Assembly: GCA_000827265.1 (NCBI GenBank)
Contig: KN834906.1
Location: 7,175 to 52,613, forward strand
DNA from: Collybiopsis luxurians FD-317 M1
Lineage: Eukaryota; Basidiomycota; Agaricomycetes; Agaricales; Omphalotaceae
DNA length: 45,439 nt
Reading direction: 5' to 3'
This document shows, one piece after another, positions 45,041 to 45,439 of this stretch (its first letter is position 1; each line of letters begins with the position of its first letter). Made by a program: the position numbers and the translations under genes. The notes below the pieces were generated by a model. That model had not been told where the DNA came from. It did not search any database and saw nothing but the letters and a program-made list of their open reading frames with translations.

Positions 45041-45439
45041 GATACCCTAGTTATTCTGTTGGACCCTGTATGATTTGATTTAGCTGGTTTCAAATTATAA
45101 ATGGCTAAACTTTGTGTAGGATAGTACTGAGGAAGCATGCTGAGAATGATGTGTGTGTTACTGATTTGGTTATAGCTATAAGCAAGGAGAAAGGGAAAAA
45201 TAAAAGGAAAATAGTACTATTGGCAGCATTCCTCCAATCCAACTGTGTTTTCCCTTTGAAATCCTTCCATAAAACAACATAGAAAAATTGCTGCCCATGG
45301 GCTGTTTGGGTGTGTATATCAATGGGTAAGTTCTTTGTTCTTTCAATGGGCTCACAATATAAATTGCCTTTAAGTCACATATGCACTTCTCCACTCACTT
45401 TTTCTGCCATCATATACTGCAACAAAATGACACCAAATT
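45041..45439. other. Intergenic to the window edge, nothing recognised
   Basis: Short frames on both strands have no domain or splice pattern. No repeat or RNA gene is evident. Confidence 0.45.

Overview
The window looks like repeat-rich nuclear DNA from an Agaricomycete (mushroom-forming basidiomycete). The reasons are: coding segments split by many introns of about 50 bp with GT...AG ends; a Ty3/Gypsy chromovirus with a C-terminal chromodomain; a NACHT-WD40 protein of the kind expanded in Agaricomycetes; and several protein families that I recognise as multi-copy in Agaricomycete genomes. The species cannot be fixed from the sequence. A block of 972 unresolved bases lies at 34462-35433.

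Layout. 1-418: end of a DNA element, then 407-3091 a decayed member of a multi-copy basidiomycete family. 3136-3859 (minus): a small three-exon gene, the only locus I can splice without a lesion. 4173-4632 (minus): 5' fragment of a long-chain acyl-CoA synthetase (LACS) gene with its upstream region. 5383-8822 (minus): NACHT-WD40 pseudogene. 8823-12086: CpG-richer block with two more LACS 5' fragments. 12087-14878: 2.8-kb DNA element with long terminal inverted repeats, no transposase, and a nested 0.5-kb MITE. 16925-23272: complete but dead chromovirus with both LTRs and a perfect CCCTG target-site duplication. 24480-26407 (minus): small unidentified loci, one spliced reading frame of 197 codons with one stop. 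30175-31909: RGP1-like pseudogene. 33300-42713: RING, coiled-coil and multi-copy-family exons, all with lesions. 42690-43385: tandem duplication. 43297-45040: DOT1-like histone methyltransferase with frameshifts.

The genes do not form a pathway or cluster. The common theme is decay: almost every recognisable gene is truncated, frameshifted or carries in-frame stops. In the retrotransposon pol frame the damage is nearly pure: twelve in-frame stops (eleven TGA), no frameshift over 3.7 kb, loss of one catalytic Asp by a change at a CpG, and the two LTRs resolve the same ancestral CpG sites in opposite ways (TG in one, CA in the other). This fits transition mutation at (methylated) CpG, RIP-like or spontaneous. 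The LACS-fragment blocks keep many CpGs, so the window is a mosaic with sharp composition boundaries. I found no RNA genes, CRISPR arrays or bacterial-type features.
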